DNA from: Gambelia wislizenii
Lineage: Eukaryota; Chordata; Lepidosauria; Squamata; Crotaphytidae
Direction: 5' to 3'
NCBI GenBank assembly: GCA_030847615.1
Contig: JAUMIR010000002.1
Location: forward strand, 289,830,028-289,894,027
Length of the DNA: 64,000 nucleotides
This document shows, one piece after another, positions 1 to 10,999 of this stretch (the stretch's first letter is position 1; each line of letters opens with the position of its first letter). The translations under genes and the position numbers were made by a program. The notes below the pieces were generated by a model. The model saw only the letters and a list, made by a program, of their open reading frames with translations. It made no database searches and was not told the DNA's origin.

Positions 1-3000
1 TCATTAAAAATTGCCACATGGAATGTTCGTGGCTTGCGAACTGAGGATAGGTGCAATGAGATTTTGCCCTGCCTTGGCGGCCTGCGTTATGACATCATTG
101 TGTTGCAGGAAACTCATATCTGTAACGAACAACAGCGGAGCCGGTGTCAGAGATTGTGGACACAAGGACCTTCTGTATGGTCATATGGGGAGTGTGGCGG
201 TTGGGGAATAGGGGTACTGTTTAGGTCCAGGAACAATCTGACCATTGATTTCATGTTAGAAGTAGTTTTGGGGAGGTTGGTGGTGGTGGATTTTAGTATG
301 GAGGAAAAGCAGAAAGATGGAAGAGTAGAAAAGAAAGCTTTCAGGCTGTGTGGGCTTTATGCTCCTGTAAAATATGCCGAACGGAAAAAGTTTTGGGGGT
401 ATTTAAAAAATCAGTGTAACACTCGACGGCATCTTATTATCGTAGGAGATTTCAATAACAGGGCAAGGATGATGGACAGGAGTGCTTACGCAGACCAGAA
501 AGAGCGGACAAAGTTGTCCCTGCCCAAACCCCTGACAGCAGAAGAAAGAGAGTTGGAGTCTTTTCTAGAGAGGCAAGGTCTTAAGGATGCAGCTCTTGAT
601 GTGGAGAATGAGTTAGAATTTTTTCCTGTTTTTTGCAGAAAGACTTTTGGTTCAGATTTTCCCCCAATGGAAGGAGTTCGATTTACTCATTATCACAAAA
701 CCTCAGCCAGCAGAATAGACCGTGTGAGAACAGTGAAAGAAATGAAGGTGGAAAAGTGCACTGTTATGATCACTCCTTGGTCGGATCATGGGCTCTTGGC
801 TGTAGAGTTCAGTATAGGTCAGGTTTACCCCAAAGGAAGACCTCTCTGGAGGTTGCGCCCTAAATTTTTGGAAGATGTGGCATATAAAGAGCGCATCGCC
901 TCAGCACTAGCCCACAGCCTAACTCTTGCGGACATGTACAAGGATGATTTGTGCAGGTGATGGGAACGTGTGAAACGCGCAGTTCGGGCCACTAGCCGGG
1001 CCTACGAGACCAACATTAATGGGAAACAGATTCAGGAGTATCATTTGGCCATTTATCATTTTTTGAAGTGTCATTATCGATTGAACCAAGGTGTTCCTTT
1101 TTCAGAACAAGAGCTTAACTGGGCGAAGGGAGTGATAGCAAGATTTTGCCAAAAGCAAAGACAAAACAGAAAGAGGAGTAAAAATTTCAGGACTCGAGGT
1201 GGTGTGGTTGACATGGATGAGTGGGCAGGCGCCCGGAGTCCAAGGGCTCCGATTGAATTAAACGGCTTGAGAGCCTCCGAGTCAGACCCTATTGTATTTT
1301 AGACCAAGTGAGATGCTGGATATCATGGAAGGATATTACAAGCAGTTATATGCTAGGAAAAATATAGATATAGAAGAGATTAAGGGTTTTTTTCAAGCTT
1401 TTTCAGAGGACCAGATGGGCACCCTCTATAAGGGTCTGAGTCCAGAGGATAGGAAGAGGTTGGTCTCTCCTATAGAAGAACAAGAAGTTCATGAGGTCAT
1501 AGTTCAAGGGAAGGGTAAGTCTGCCCCTGGCCCAGATGGCCTCAGTTGGAATTTTTATAAAGTTTACAGGAAGTGGATTGTTCCCCCTTTAACAACTTTG
1601 TTTAATTTTTTGTGGGATAATAATGAGCTCCCTGAGACATTTTATCAAGGGGTCCTGATTTTTTTCCCAAAGGAGGGTGATCCTACCCTCCCAAAAAACT
1701 GGCGCCCCATAGCTCTGACCAACGTAGACTACCGTATGTTGGCAAAAATACTGAACAATCGGCTGGCTAAGGTGGCTGATAAGATTGTGATGGAAGCACA
1801 GACCAGTGCTGTGCCAGGTAGGACTATGGTGGACTCTCTTTGTTTGTTTCGGGAAGTGTTCCGACTCAGCAAGGAGGGAGATTGGACTGGTCAAATCCTA
1901 CAGGTCGACCAGATGAAAGCTTTTGACAATGTAGATCATACGTTCCTATGGGAAACTCTCAAGTGGAAAGGGGTGCCAGAGAGATTTATTGCTTTAGTTA
2001 AATTGTTTTATAGGGATGCAGAGGTAGTTTTGCAAGTCAATGGTCATAGAGGAAAGAGGATTAAATTAAATTCTGGGGTGAGGCAAGGTTGTCCCCTAAG
2101 CCCTCTTTTGTATGTTATTGCGTTGGATGCTATTCTGTGTAAGATTAGTTTGGACAAGAGCATCTCGGGGATCCAAATTCCGCGTCCGTTGGACAGTTCA
2201 TGGTTGGTTCGATATGAATCTGTTAAATTTGTTGCCCATGCTGATGATGTGTCCTTCTTGGTTAAGGACAGGATGGAAGTTAGAAAGATTAAAGATGCTT
2301 TTGAGGCCTACGGTCGAGTTTCTGGTGCTCGACTTAACATGGAAAAGAGTTTTTTGATCAGGATTTTTGCTGCAGAGGACAAGATGGCAGCTATTCCTCT
2401 AAAGGACGTAGTTGGAGAAAAGGAAAGGTGGCAAGCAGAGCAAGAGGCAAAGATGGATAGGGTGAAGATCCTGGGGCTGAATTTTGCGTTGGCTCCAGAG
2501 GGATGGAAAGAAAATTGGTATCGCTGGTTGGAAAAAGTGAAAGAGAGGGTGGCCCTCTGGCAGAGATGGAAGCTGACCATTTACCAGAGAGCCACTTTTG
2601 TAAATACCTACCTGCTTCCCGTGGCAGCCAACTTGGCGGCTGTTTTCCCACCTCCAGGTTCAGTGATTAAAGAAGCTGATCGGGTTCTCTTCAAGTTCCT
2701 TTGGGGAATGGCCACGTTCCCCCTGGCAAGGGCAGTGGCTTATGGGCAGGTAGAACAAGGGGGCCTGGACTTCCCAGCCCTGGGACCTAAGTTCATCGCC
2801 ATCTTTTCTGCTCAAAACTTTGGGAAAGTTTCTCTGTTACAAAAGGGTCAGATTCAACCTCAGGCTTGGCTAGTTTTGTTTTGTGAGTGCTGGATAGGGA
2901 CTAGATGGGGAAAGACTTGGTGGGAGGAAGGCTCATTAAGTTTTAGGTTTTCTTTGCCTGAAAAATTGAAAGCACCAGATTATTTGAAAGACTTTGTTTT

Positions 3001-3796
3001 TTACATAAAGAAATATAAAATTCATGCTGAGGAGTTGAAGGGGGAAGACAGACCAGGTCAGAGCATCAAGAGGACTTTGTACAGGAAAATAGTGGAGGAG
3101 ATTTATGTTAACCCGTTTTTGCAAAAGCGTCAGGCCAAACTAGATTTATCAGAATACCTAAATCACCAGACTAACCCAATTGAGTATTTCATGGACAAAA
3201 GGGTCCCCAAAAAGTTGTGGGACTTGAGGTGGAGGCTCTACCATCAGGTTCTTAATCTGAGGGGAAAGAGACCATGGACCGCAGAGGATGAGCAGACCTG
3301 CCCGCGTCTGAAATGTAAAAAGGCTGAGATTTTGAGTGGCGTGGCACAAAAGGAGACGATCAGACATTTTGTCCAGGACTGCCCGAGTGCCCGGGAAACA
3401 TGGGAGGAGGTGGCCCGGGTCCTGGATTGGCCCGATTTGGCACAGCAGGCTTGGGAGACAGTGCTTTCAGGGACTGAGCCTCCAGAGGGTGTCAGGGGAC
3501 CCAGAAAGTCAGTGGGCCAAAAGAGGAAGAGGAAGGAGTCTGGTTCTGTGGCTGAGAGTTTTTGGAAAGTACCCTGGTCCACGGTGCGCCTGGTAAACCT
3601 TTATGTGATGTTAGGGTTAGTTTTCCAGAGAAAAAAGGAGGTGAAAAGTCAAAATCTGCAGGATGTAAAAGGCATTGCCTATTATGTGAAGAATGTAATT
3701 GAAAATTTAGCTCTGAGTGAAAAAGAGAAATTGCCAAGCTATCGTTGGAAAAAGTTTTGGCCGTGGTTTAGTGAGACGACCCCAGCAATAACATAA
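1..3796 (+). pseudogene. LINE ORF2: AP endonuclease + reverse transcriptase, two lesions
   Basis: The reading frame starts at base 1. Endonuclease motifs are in order: TWNVRGL (16-36), QETH (106-117), GDFN (445-456), SRIDR near 707-721 and SDH (781-789), so the catalytic set looks complete. A TGA at 958-960 interrupts the frame, which then continues unchanged to about 1285. A one-base shift near 1285-1300 moves the protein to the frame that runs from 1292 to the TAA at 3794-3796 (about 834 residues). That part holds the RT: GPDG near 1530, NWRPIAL near 1700, motif A DQMKAFDNVDH near 1905-1937, GVRQGCPLSP near 2075-2105, and a catalytic box reading AHADD (HADD at 2237-2248) where FADD or YADD is usual. 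The C-terminal part contains a CLKCK/H-type pattern near 3300-3390 (CPRLKCKK...HFVQDCP). In life it would nick the target and copy its RNA. With only two disabling changes it is a young copy. Confidence 0.85.
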
Positions 3797-4020
3797 AATG
3801 ATATTTTAAATAAATATTTTATTAATTTTGTATTATTTTGTATTATTATTTTTAATTAATATTTTATTGGTTTTTTTTTCATTTCTAAGTAGGTATAATT
3901 ATAATGTGTAAATATAATGTGATTATAGTGTGTTTAGATTAAAGGGAAAAATACATTAGTGTTAGGATAGATTTACTTTTGTATTAGTAAGAAAAGAGGA
4001 AAATAATTAGTATTGTTTTT
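1..4020 (+). mobile_element. Tx1/L1-group LINE, 5' end outside window
   Basis: This is the 3' three quarters of a non-LTR retrotransposon: most of ORF2 (1-3796) followed by an AT-rich 3' region to about 4020. The window opens just inside the endonuclease domain, so ORF1 and the 5' UTR are not visible. The order AP endonuclease, reverse transcriptase, long C-terminal region and the RT motifs resemble the Tx1 branch of the L1 group; the clade is an inference from motif style. The exact 3' end is unclear because the tail is a run of TTTTATT/AATAT-like sequence without a clean poly-A, and a MITE follows at about 4025. The element lies on the upstream side of the presumed FBXO10 promoter. Confidence 0.85.
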
Positions 4021-4024
4021 GTAT

Positions 4025-4372
4025 TATTGTTGTGGCCTTTTGCGGTCGGGTGTATTTTTTAGTAGAATGGTCTTACTCCAATAAAAAAATTCCCTAAAAA
4101 TTCCCACTGCTGCTCTCATCCAGCCAATCAGCTTTGTGATTCCCTTTGAATTTTTTGTTGTTCCATAGTCCAAACGGGCAAAAATGCGCACCCGCCTTGT
4201 GGTTTGTGAAAAAGTACGGGGAAATCGGTAAAGGCTTTTTGTGTGCTGTTGTGCCATTTTGGGCCCCCCTCCTTCCAAATAGTACAGATTGGCGCTGGAT
4301 CCTGTTTAGACAGGTAGGATTCCCAGTGAATTCAATGAGGGGTATTTTTTTCACCGTTTAGGCGGGCCCCTG
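4025..4372 (-). mobile_element. Harbinger-like MITE fragment
   Basis: Read on the minus strand it starts ggggcccgcctaaacggtga and runs through tactcctca/aatacccctc-like sequence, then a segment containing gctgattggctggatg. The same organisation (terminal 'gtctaNaYggtgaaaatactcct', a 'tttggaaggagtggg' block, a 'gattggYYggatg' block) is found at 30259-30838, 49500-49745, 54634-55257 and 55925-56100. The far end next to the LINE tail is not well defined. It has no coding capacity. Confidence 0.55.
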
Positions 4373-4445
4373 GAGTACCATGTTGTCTGATGGGAAGCGT
4401 ATCGAACTGGAAGCTGTTCTTCCCATTAAGTTGTAGGTGGCCTAA

Positions 4446-4833
4446 GGCCCCATCTACACAATGAAAAAAATCCATAATGTGTACATATGGCCGTTGGAAT
4501 ACATTTGTGTCTTTCGGAAGGAGGGGCCTGCAAATCCCCTGTAAAGTCTGTGACTTGGAGTTGAAGAGGAATAGCTGATCTCGGCAAAAAAAATATCTGT
4601 TCAACTGTTTGAATTTGTGATCGCTTCATTTGTCTCTTTTGGAAGGGGGGCCTGCAAATCCCCTGTAAAGTCTGTGAATTCGGAATTCGGGAGGAATAGC
4701 AGAACTTGGCAAAAAAAAAAAAAACCCTGTAGAACTGTTCGAATTTGTGATCGTTTCTACAGCCTATCGATAATTCGAATGATTGATCATTGGAATTTGC
4801 AGGGATTTTTTTTCTTATCGTGTAGACAGGGCC
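4446..4833. mobile_element. Harbinger-like MITE with TAA target duplication
   Basis: Inverted ends ggccccatctacac (4446-4459) and gtgtagacagggcc (4820-4833) are bounded by TAA on both sides (4443-4445 and 4834-4836). Three-base TWA duplications are typical of PIF/Harbinger elements; the assignment is an inference. The inside holds a direct duplication of about 123 bp: the block 'cggaaggaggggcctgcaaa' at about 4515 recurs at about 4638, including 'ttgtgatcg' and the 'ggcaaaaaaa' run. There is no transposase. Confidence 0.75.
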
Positions 4834-4869
4834 TAAGTGATTGCAACCCTCCTTGGAAACAAAAGCAGC

Positions 4870-5640
4870 AGCGATCCCTGTGACTGGCCTCCGGGTGGGT
4901 AGACGTGGCTAGGCTGGGGCTGGGTCAGAAAGAGCGACCTCCCCCTCGCCCAGGGATCCAAAACCCCCCTCCTCAGCCAAATCCACCTCTCCTGCAAAAA
5001 TCCTCCCCCAACTCCGGGCGATCATGTGATCTATGTGACTGCTAGAGATCCTGGGGAAAGGCGCTCTCCCTGGCTTTCTCTCCGCCTCCCTTCCCGGGGA
5101 AGCTCTCTATGATCGGAGCGCCTGTGCGCCCTGGCACCCAGGGGAGTGGCTCCTTGCTTGCCCGGGCTGTTTTCCTCCTCTTCTTCTTCCCTCCGAGCCA
5201 GGGGGGGGGGACGACGAAGAGGCTGGGATGCAGTGAGAAGGTAGGGAAGCGGGGGACCCCCGGGGGCGCTCTCGGGTTGGTGGGTGCGAGGAGGGGGAAA
5301 GTTTGGTAGGTCAGGCGCCTTAGCTGGACTTGGCCAGGAAGAAAAGGAGCCAGATGCACGCCTACTATATTGGGGTGGGTGGGTAGGGGGCTGGAGGTTG
5401 GGGACCCGGTTTTGATGGGTGCCTCCTTGGGGTTGTAAGGAGGGAGTAAGCCCCCCACTCCAGAACACAGGGCTGGGGTAGGTCCTGCAGAAGACAGACC
5501 TCTCCGCCTAAACGTGCTGAGGATCGGGACTGCAGATGTGTGCAATTGGCCTGCAGCACTTCCCCCTGCTTTTGTTACCGCGATGGGGTTTTTTCTCCTC
5601 ATGTGCTTTTGGATTTCAGGTTGGAGGAGATGTGGGGTGG
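4870..5640 (+). promoter_or_regulatory. CpG-rich block, candidate FBXO10 promoter and 5' exon
   Basis: This block is visibly richer in G+C and CpG than the several kilobases on either side and shows no repeat signature. Its position about 5 kb upstream of the first coding exon suits a TATA-less CpG-island promoter with a non-coding first exon. Possible splice donors include gaag|gtaggg at 5241 and tttg|gtaggt near 5305, but none can be chosen from sequence alone. Long minus-strand ORFs here are products of base composition. RNA or CAGE data would be needed to place the start site. Confidence 0.4.
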
Positions 5641-5831
5641 TGGTGAGACCCCCCCTCCCCTTGCCTTAGATTTCCCGGGTTGCCTCTTTGTGTCCCAGGG
5701 CATCAGTCCCTGTACAGAAAACATAGCTGAGGATGACATAAGAAAGAAATAAACAATGCTTTAGGTGGCAAGAGCAGGATGCCAGGGTGTTTAGGATCTG
5801 CCCTATCATGGGTTTGTTAATCATATAAAAC

Positions 5832-5952
5832 AACAACAACAACTTTTTGTGGGGGAGGGTGGGGGTGGGTGGTGCTTAGGGATTTTAGTAAGTATTGTAT
5901 TTTAACTGTTGTAAGCCACCCCGAGTGTTTTTAACAGAGGGGCGGGGTAAAA

Positions 5953-5984
<32 letters not shown>

Positions 5985-5985
5985 A
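5832..5985 (+). mobile_element. L2 LINE 3'-end fragment with (ATT)n tail
   Basis: The block ttttgtgggggagggtgggg...gtaagccaccccgag...agaggggcggggtaaaaatt followed by (ATT)n matches the 3' end of the much longer L2 copy ending at about 16880, including the G-rich run and the same tail. It is a strongly 5'-truncated insertion of that family. The ATT run covers about 5953-5982. Confidence 0.75.
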
Positions 5986-6480
5986 ACTATTATTATGATG
6001 ATTATTTGTAGCCTGCTTTTTCCCCAAGGCTGGGACTCAAAGCTGCTCACAGTTTTAAAAACACACAATTAATATATGCAAAAGGTGCACATTAAAACAG
6101 AATGAAACCGCTTACATACTTAAAACAACAAGACAAAGCTAATACAGATAGATGATTTTTGGCATGCTAAATACTGGAAGAGATCTGGCTCCCCCCCCCC
6201 CTTTAAGGACTTGTAGGCAAGGTACTGGGAGATCCCAAAGGTAACAGTTTCTCTACAGTAAAGGAGTTTAACAGAATTGTTAAGGGATGCTGTGAGGGAA
6301 GTCCTTACCAGCTTCAGCTGGTGGCTGTGATTTCAGCCCCTGTCCATCTTCCCTCCTGCCCAGGTCCAGACTAGGGTATGCCTGGCTCCACAAGGGGCCA
6401 AGTGGGGATGGGTGCCCATATGGAATGCCCCAGGGAAGTTTGGAGGAGGCCTTTCCATTGGTCTCAAATAGGCTTGCTCT
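5986..6480. other. intergenic/intronic sequence, old repeat fragment
   Basis: The first 150 bases (cctgctttttccccaaggctgggactcaaagctg...) resemble the antisense 3' ends of reptile LINEs that begin 'tttatatcccgcctttc'. Past about 6150 I see no gene or clear repeat apart from a C run at 6191-6202. Confidence 0.35.
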
Positions 6481-6623
6481 CAGCCAGTTAGTTGCACTTG
6501 CAGTTAAGGTTAGAAAAGGGTGGATTTAATTTTTTTTCCATATCCTTATTGCTTATAATTGAATTGGGATTTAATTTAATTATTTCATTTGTATGAGAAT
6601 TTCTATCCTTCCCTTCTGATGTA

Positions 6624-7070
6624 GAGCCAGTGTGGTGTAGTGGTTTGAGTGTTAGAATAGCTGCTGCATCTACTGTGGAAATAATCCAACTTGACACCGC
6701 TTTAAGTGCCATGGCTCAATGCTATGGATCTTTAGTTTTGTGAGATATTTAGCCTTCTCTGTTAGAGCGCTCTGGTGCCACAACAAACTACAAATCCCAA
6801 GATTCCATAGGATGGCGTCATGGCAGTTTAAGTGGTGTCAAACTGGATAGTTTTTGCAGTGCAGATGCAGCCACAGACTCTGGGCAACCAGGGTTTGAAT
6901 CGCTGCATGGCCATGGAAACCCACTGGATGACCATGGGCAAGTCACACTCTCTCATACTCAGAGGAAGGCAATAGCAACCTCCCTTCCGGTAAATCTTGC
7001 CAATAAAACCCCATGATAATGTCACATTAGGGTTGCCACAAGTCAGAAATAACTTGAAGGCACACCGACA
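6624..7070 (+). mobile_element. Sauria SINE, split by a MITE
   Basis: The tRNA-like head (gagccagtgtggtgtagtgg at 6624) and the body and tail (gggtttgaat...ccatggaaacccactgga...aacttgaaggcacac, to 7070) are those of squamate Sauria SINEs, whose tail is shared with Bov-B LINEs. A 208-bp palindromic MITE at 6664-6871 separates head from body. Transcription of such SINEs is by RNA polymerase III. Confidence 0.85.
6664..6871. mobile_element. foldback MITE family A, inside a Sauria SINE
   Basis: Ends gctgcatctactgtgg and cagtgcagatgcagc are inverted repeats, and the whole unit folds on itself (ttgacaccgctttaagtg versus agtttaagtggtgtcaa; actacaaatcccaagattcc). Copies of this family are also at 17116, 25699 and 37220, with divergent relatives at 38903 and 50215. 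It must be younger than the SINE it splits. Confidence 0.8.
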
Positions 7071-7513
7071 TCTAGAGAGTCAAAACTTTGGGATCAGTTC
7101 AGAACATAAAGATGTAATCTTGTACAGCTAGCCCAAGAGACTGGGAGATAAGGGCAAACTCTTGTTCACCAAAACTTTCCTTAATTTATTAGTTTTTAAG
7201 CTGCCACAAGACTCTTGGTTGTTTTTTTGGATGGAAAATTGTGAGGCTTTCCTTAAGTTACAACATAAACAGATGGAAGATGGTGTATTTAGAAGAAGAA
7301 TTTGGTGTGTAGGCTCACTTATTTGCCAAGATGACTCATCCACATAATGTTTTCTGTTTGCACATCCCTTCCTAAAATGTGTGGTATGGACTCACAAGGG
7401 TCTTAAACTATGGGATGAAGTTGTTTGTGAAGGCACACAGGCAGTTCACTTGCAATGCAGAGGGGCCTGGTTGCTATCAGGAGGCACTTTTATGGAAGTA
7501 CTGAAAGGCTGTT

Positions 7514-7665
7514 TTGTGTTGTGTGCCTTCAATTCATTTCTGACTTATGGTGACCCTAAGGTGAACCTATCACGTTGTTTTCTGAGGCTGAGAGTGTGTG
7601 ACTTGCCCACGGTCACCCAGTGGGTTTTCTTGGCCAAATGGGGATTTTGTAATGTAGGGATCCTT
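7514..7665 (-). mobile_element. Sauria SINE, minus strand, partial
   Basis: Reads as the complement of the Sauria tail and body: tgtgtgccttcaattcatttc (tail) then gaggctgagagtgtgtgact and cacccagtgggttttcttgg. The tRNA-like head is missing. Confidence 0.7.
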
Positions 7666-7941
7666 AAATTAATGAGCCAAACTATAGACAGACATTATTC
7701 TGGTCATCAATAGTCTCTTCACCTTCTTCCAAGTGCTGTCTGTCAGACAGAGGAGTTGCCTTGGAGGGGCTGTTTTATTTAATTTTTCATAGGGCTTTTT
7801 CAGAAGCCAGGGTGAAGAGAAAAGATCATCTCCCCAAAATATGGCATAGATGCCACTGTGGCCCCCACCATCTTTATTATGTTCCCATCAGCCCTACTCT
7901 CCTGCTGTCTGTGTACCGTTCAGAAATTAATTGGAACCCTA

Positions 7942-8120
7942 TAACAGGGTTTTCTTGGCAAGATTTGTTCAGAGGAGGTTTGCCTTTCCCTTCCTTGGAG
8001 GCTGAGAGAGTGTGACTTGCTCAAGGTCACCTAGCAGCTTTCCATGGCTGAGTGGGGATTCAAACCCTCTTCTCCAGGGTCCTAGTCCAGTACTCAAACT
8101 ACTACACCATGCTGGCTCTC
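7942..8120 (-). mobile_element. Sauria SINE, minus strand, lacking 3' tail
   Basis: The complement of the head (accatgctggctctc at the right edge, i.e. gagccagcatggt) and of the body (gagagtgtgacttgctcaag, catggctgagtggggattca) is present. It stops at acagggttttcttggcaag, before the Bov-B-like tail. Confidence 0.8.
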
Positions 8121-8534
8121 ATCTAGAAATTAACACTACAGAAATATTAGCAAGAGAGGTTTCTTTTCACCCTTACTATCAAGTTTCAGGCTGTTCAAAA
8201 ACCTAGAGCGAGGAGACAATTTTGCATCACACAGAGCAGCATGGCCATGACACTGAATTGTGATGAAAGACTGGATCCAAATCAAGATTTCAGATCTACA
8301 GTTTTAACCAATGTATGTGTTTGTACACTGGCACACACACTTGGCTTTAGTTTAACACAGCCATCACCAACTTAATGACCGCCAGATGAGCTGGACTGTA
8401 TTCTCCATCATCCCCAGCTAGTATAGCATAGGGTATACCAGCTAAGCATAATGGGAATTTCAAACCAGGGCACCCATTTGGGAGAAGTCAGGTTAACATG
8501 TTGTAATAGAGCATTCATGTTTATTTGAACTTGA

Positions 8535-8690
8535 AGACTGAAATTAATGAATAATGACTATCTCTCAGGCTAACTTACCTCAAAGAGTTTTTATGAAAAT
8601 ATAATGGGTGTGGGAGAATATTAAATTTGTTAGCTATCTTGGGAGTGTTTGTGCTAAAAGGCAGAATAAAAATAGCTGAACCAAACTTTG
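8535..8690 (+). mobile_element. tRNA-SINE fragment (ACA/SINE2-like)
   Basis: The string ctctcaggctaacttacctc followed by gaaaatataatggg and a 'gctatcttgggag...ggcagaataaaaata' end is the decayed form of a reptile SINE whose canonical body reads 'cctacctcacagggttgttg tgaggataaa'. A better copy is at 56455-56660. Confidence 0.45.
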
Positions 8691-8709
8691 GATATATGAT
8701 ATTCTACTG

Positions 8710-8886
8710 TAATGCTACTTAAAGTGGGAGTCTGTGAATCAGTGCTGATCCATATTGGCTGCTGGTCCACGGAGTTTCCAGAGAAGAAAGAAAGAGTTGT
8801 GGTCAATGGGCACAAATATGGTACTCATCCCTGGCACATGGGGGGAAATGGTCAGTCCTCCATATCAGATAGCTTAAGAAGCAGTG
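8710..8886. mobile_element. hAT MITE family D with exact 8-bp TSD
   Basis: The element runs from taatgctacttaaagtggg to agcttaagaagcagtg, which are imperfect inverted ends. It is flanked by the identical 8-mer ttctactg at 8702-8709 and 8887-8894, the hAT duplication length. A second copy lies at 36609-36794, and a partial one at 33000-33139. It is 177 bp with no coding capacity. Confidence 0.8.
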
Positions 8887-8894
8887 TTCTACTG

Positions 8895-10408
8895 TACTAA
8901 TTTCACAGAGAATGAGAGATCTGTTCTTGAACCAGATTTGTCTGTGTGTGCTTCTTTCTTCAGTATCACTGAAAAGCTGCTCTACCTGTATCAAAAGAGA
9001 GCAATGCAGTAAACACCAAGTATTTAAGCTTTAGAGTTATGCATAACTCTTTGTCAGGGAGCTATAAAAAGAATGAGAGGTTTTTGTCACTTAAAAACAG
9101 ACACAAACAGAAGTTTATCCAGGGGGAAATGGCTCTGTTTTGTGCCTCTTATCCTATTGTGCTTTAGATTAAATTGCATTTAAACCTCTCTGATATTATC
9201 CTTGTTTTAAAAGCAGCTGTGCTCTTCTGTTTGTTCAGCCTCCAAGAACCTTCAGCATTTTTGAAAACAATGTACCACATGCAGTAACATCATTTTCTTT
9301 CTGCTCTGGGTATTTGCCAAGTCACAAAGAGAAAATTGCCTTTAAAGATATACTTATCTCACAAGGTGTTGTCTGAGTTGAGATCCTGCAAGGAAGCCTC
9401 ATCCTGAAATGGAAATGAAAATAGTTGTGCACCTTTATTCACGCCTAGCTTCCATCAATCCTTCACATCAGTGCTAAATCCACCATAAAATTGTTGATTA
9501 GTTATCTGAATGAGAGATATATAAATAGTAGCTTGCGTATGTTTTTATTCACATACCAATACCTGTGCTAGCAGTATGTGGTGGGCCATCTTAGACAGCC
9601 ATCTTACATCATCATACAGCCTCTTCATCCATTTTGTGTGGCAGAGAGGCAGATTGGCAGGCCCTTTTCTTCCTTGCAGATAAGGCGGGGGGGGGGAGAT
9701 GTGGCCCTCCAGATGTTATTGGTGACGGATGCTGCGAGTTCAAATCCAACAACACCTAGATGTCTACACAGTTCCTTTTCTTGAGATATAGTACTGTGTG
9801 ACACAAGGGCTTTGTATAAATAAATAAATAAATAAATTTGTATGGGTGTTTAGCTTGCAGGATCTCTGCCCTCACCCTTTTACTGAGGATGAAGAATATC
9901 TATTATTCTATGAATGGGGAGCAGGAGAGGCATATATACCTCCTCTGTTACCAAAGGACGTTCAGTTGGCTCTATGAATATATATGAATCATCCTCATAA
10001 TGGAAAAAAATCCAACTTTCTTGCAGTTTTGTGTGTGTTATGTGTAGAATTTGGATCTTAAATGTAAACATTTCCAAGTATGTTGTTGTCCAGGATAATT
10101 CAAAAGATGGTTCCAAGGTCACGTTGGAAAGTCAAGTAAAATTACCATTTTTCACCTCCTCCCTTTTCTCTTAATAAACCTCTGAATTCACCTTCCTCTT
10201 TCCTTTTCCTTACCTGCTTCTTGTCACTGAATTGAAACAATAGAGAAGAAATTGGGGAAGAGGGGAAGAAAAGGGTGTTTTCTCTTCATATCTGTCTGAC
10301 TGGTTAAAAGCAAAAGCAAAGTGTTTTGTTGTTGTTGTTAAACCCAGAGAGTATTACAGTAGAAGGCCAGCCTTCTTAATGCTTATCTTTGTGTTCCAAC
10401 ATGAACAG
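8895..10408. other. presumed first intron of FBXO10, no gene seen
   Basis: No coding exon or clear mobile element is visible. It contains an (AATA)n run near 9817-9835 and a small foldback fragment near 9690-9765 (tggccctccagatgttattg). The acceptor tcc-aacatgaacag ends at 10408, seven bases before the FBXO10 start codon. Confidence 0.4.
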
Positions 10409-10414
10409 GTGACT

Positions 10415-10999
10415 ATGGAGATCAGCGGCCTCCCGCTGGAACTCTGGCGTCTGATACTGTCCTACTTGCGCCTTCCTGACCTTGGCCGATGCAGCTTGGT
10501 GTGCAGGGCTTGGTACGAGCTTATCCTCAGCCTGGACAACACCCGATGGCGGCAGCTGTGCCTCGGTTGTATCGAGTGCCGTCACCCAAACTGGCCCAAC
10601 CAGCCAGACGTTGAACCCTGGTCGTGGAGAGAAGCCTTCAAGCAACATTATCTAGCCTCGAAAACCTGGACCAAAAACAGCCAAGACTTTGAATCCTCCA
10701 ACTGCTTCTACTTGTTCAGGAGAAAAAAGGATCGCCGTGTCCTTAGCGTGGGCCCTGGTTGTGAGTTTGATAACCTGAGGAGTGCCTTGCTCTCGGCGAG
10801 CATTTATGACAGAATCGTACTCTTGCCAGGAGTGTATGAGGAGCAGAGCGAGATCTTCCTCAAGGCCCCGGTGGAAATTATGGGGAAGGGCAAGCTTGGC
10901 GATGTGGCTCTCCTGGTGAGCTTTGACCAGCACTGTCCAACCATGAGGTTGTGCAATTTGGTCTTCATGCCAGCCTGGTTCACACCAGTTGTCTACAAG
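10415..10999 (+). CDS. FBXO10: FBXO10 coding exon 1 (F-box)
   Basis: 195 codons from ATG to the donor ttg... tacaag|gtgagt. It encodes the F-box and the start of the first beta-helix ([28 protein letters not shown]). The exon itself begins at about 10409 after acceptor aacag; ends in phase 0. Intron that follows is 988 bp. Confidence 0.95.

Noticed and set aside
5042..5602. 186-codon minus ORF over the CpG-rich block
   Set aside because: Low-complexity Pro/Ser/Arg translation due to GC content; no splice context or motif.
7381..7713. 110-codon ORF
   Set aside because: Its second half is antisense Sauria SINE sequence; no domain.
10379..10414. Upstream in-frame ATG giving a 12-residue extension of FBXO10
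   Set aside because: It lies before the splice acceptor at 10407-10408 and the family protein starts with the [10 protein letters not shown] type sequence at 10415.
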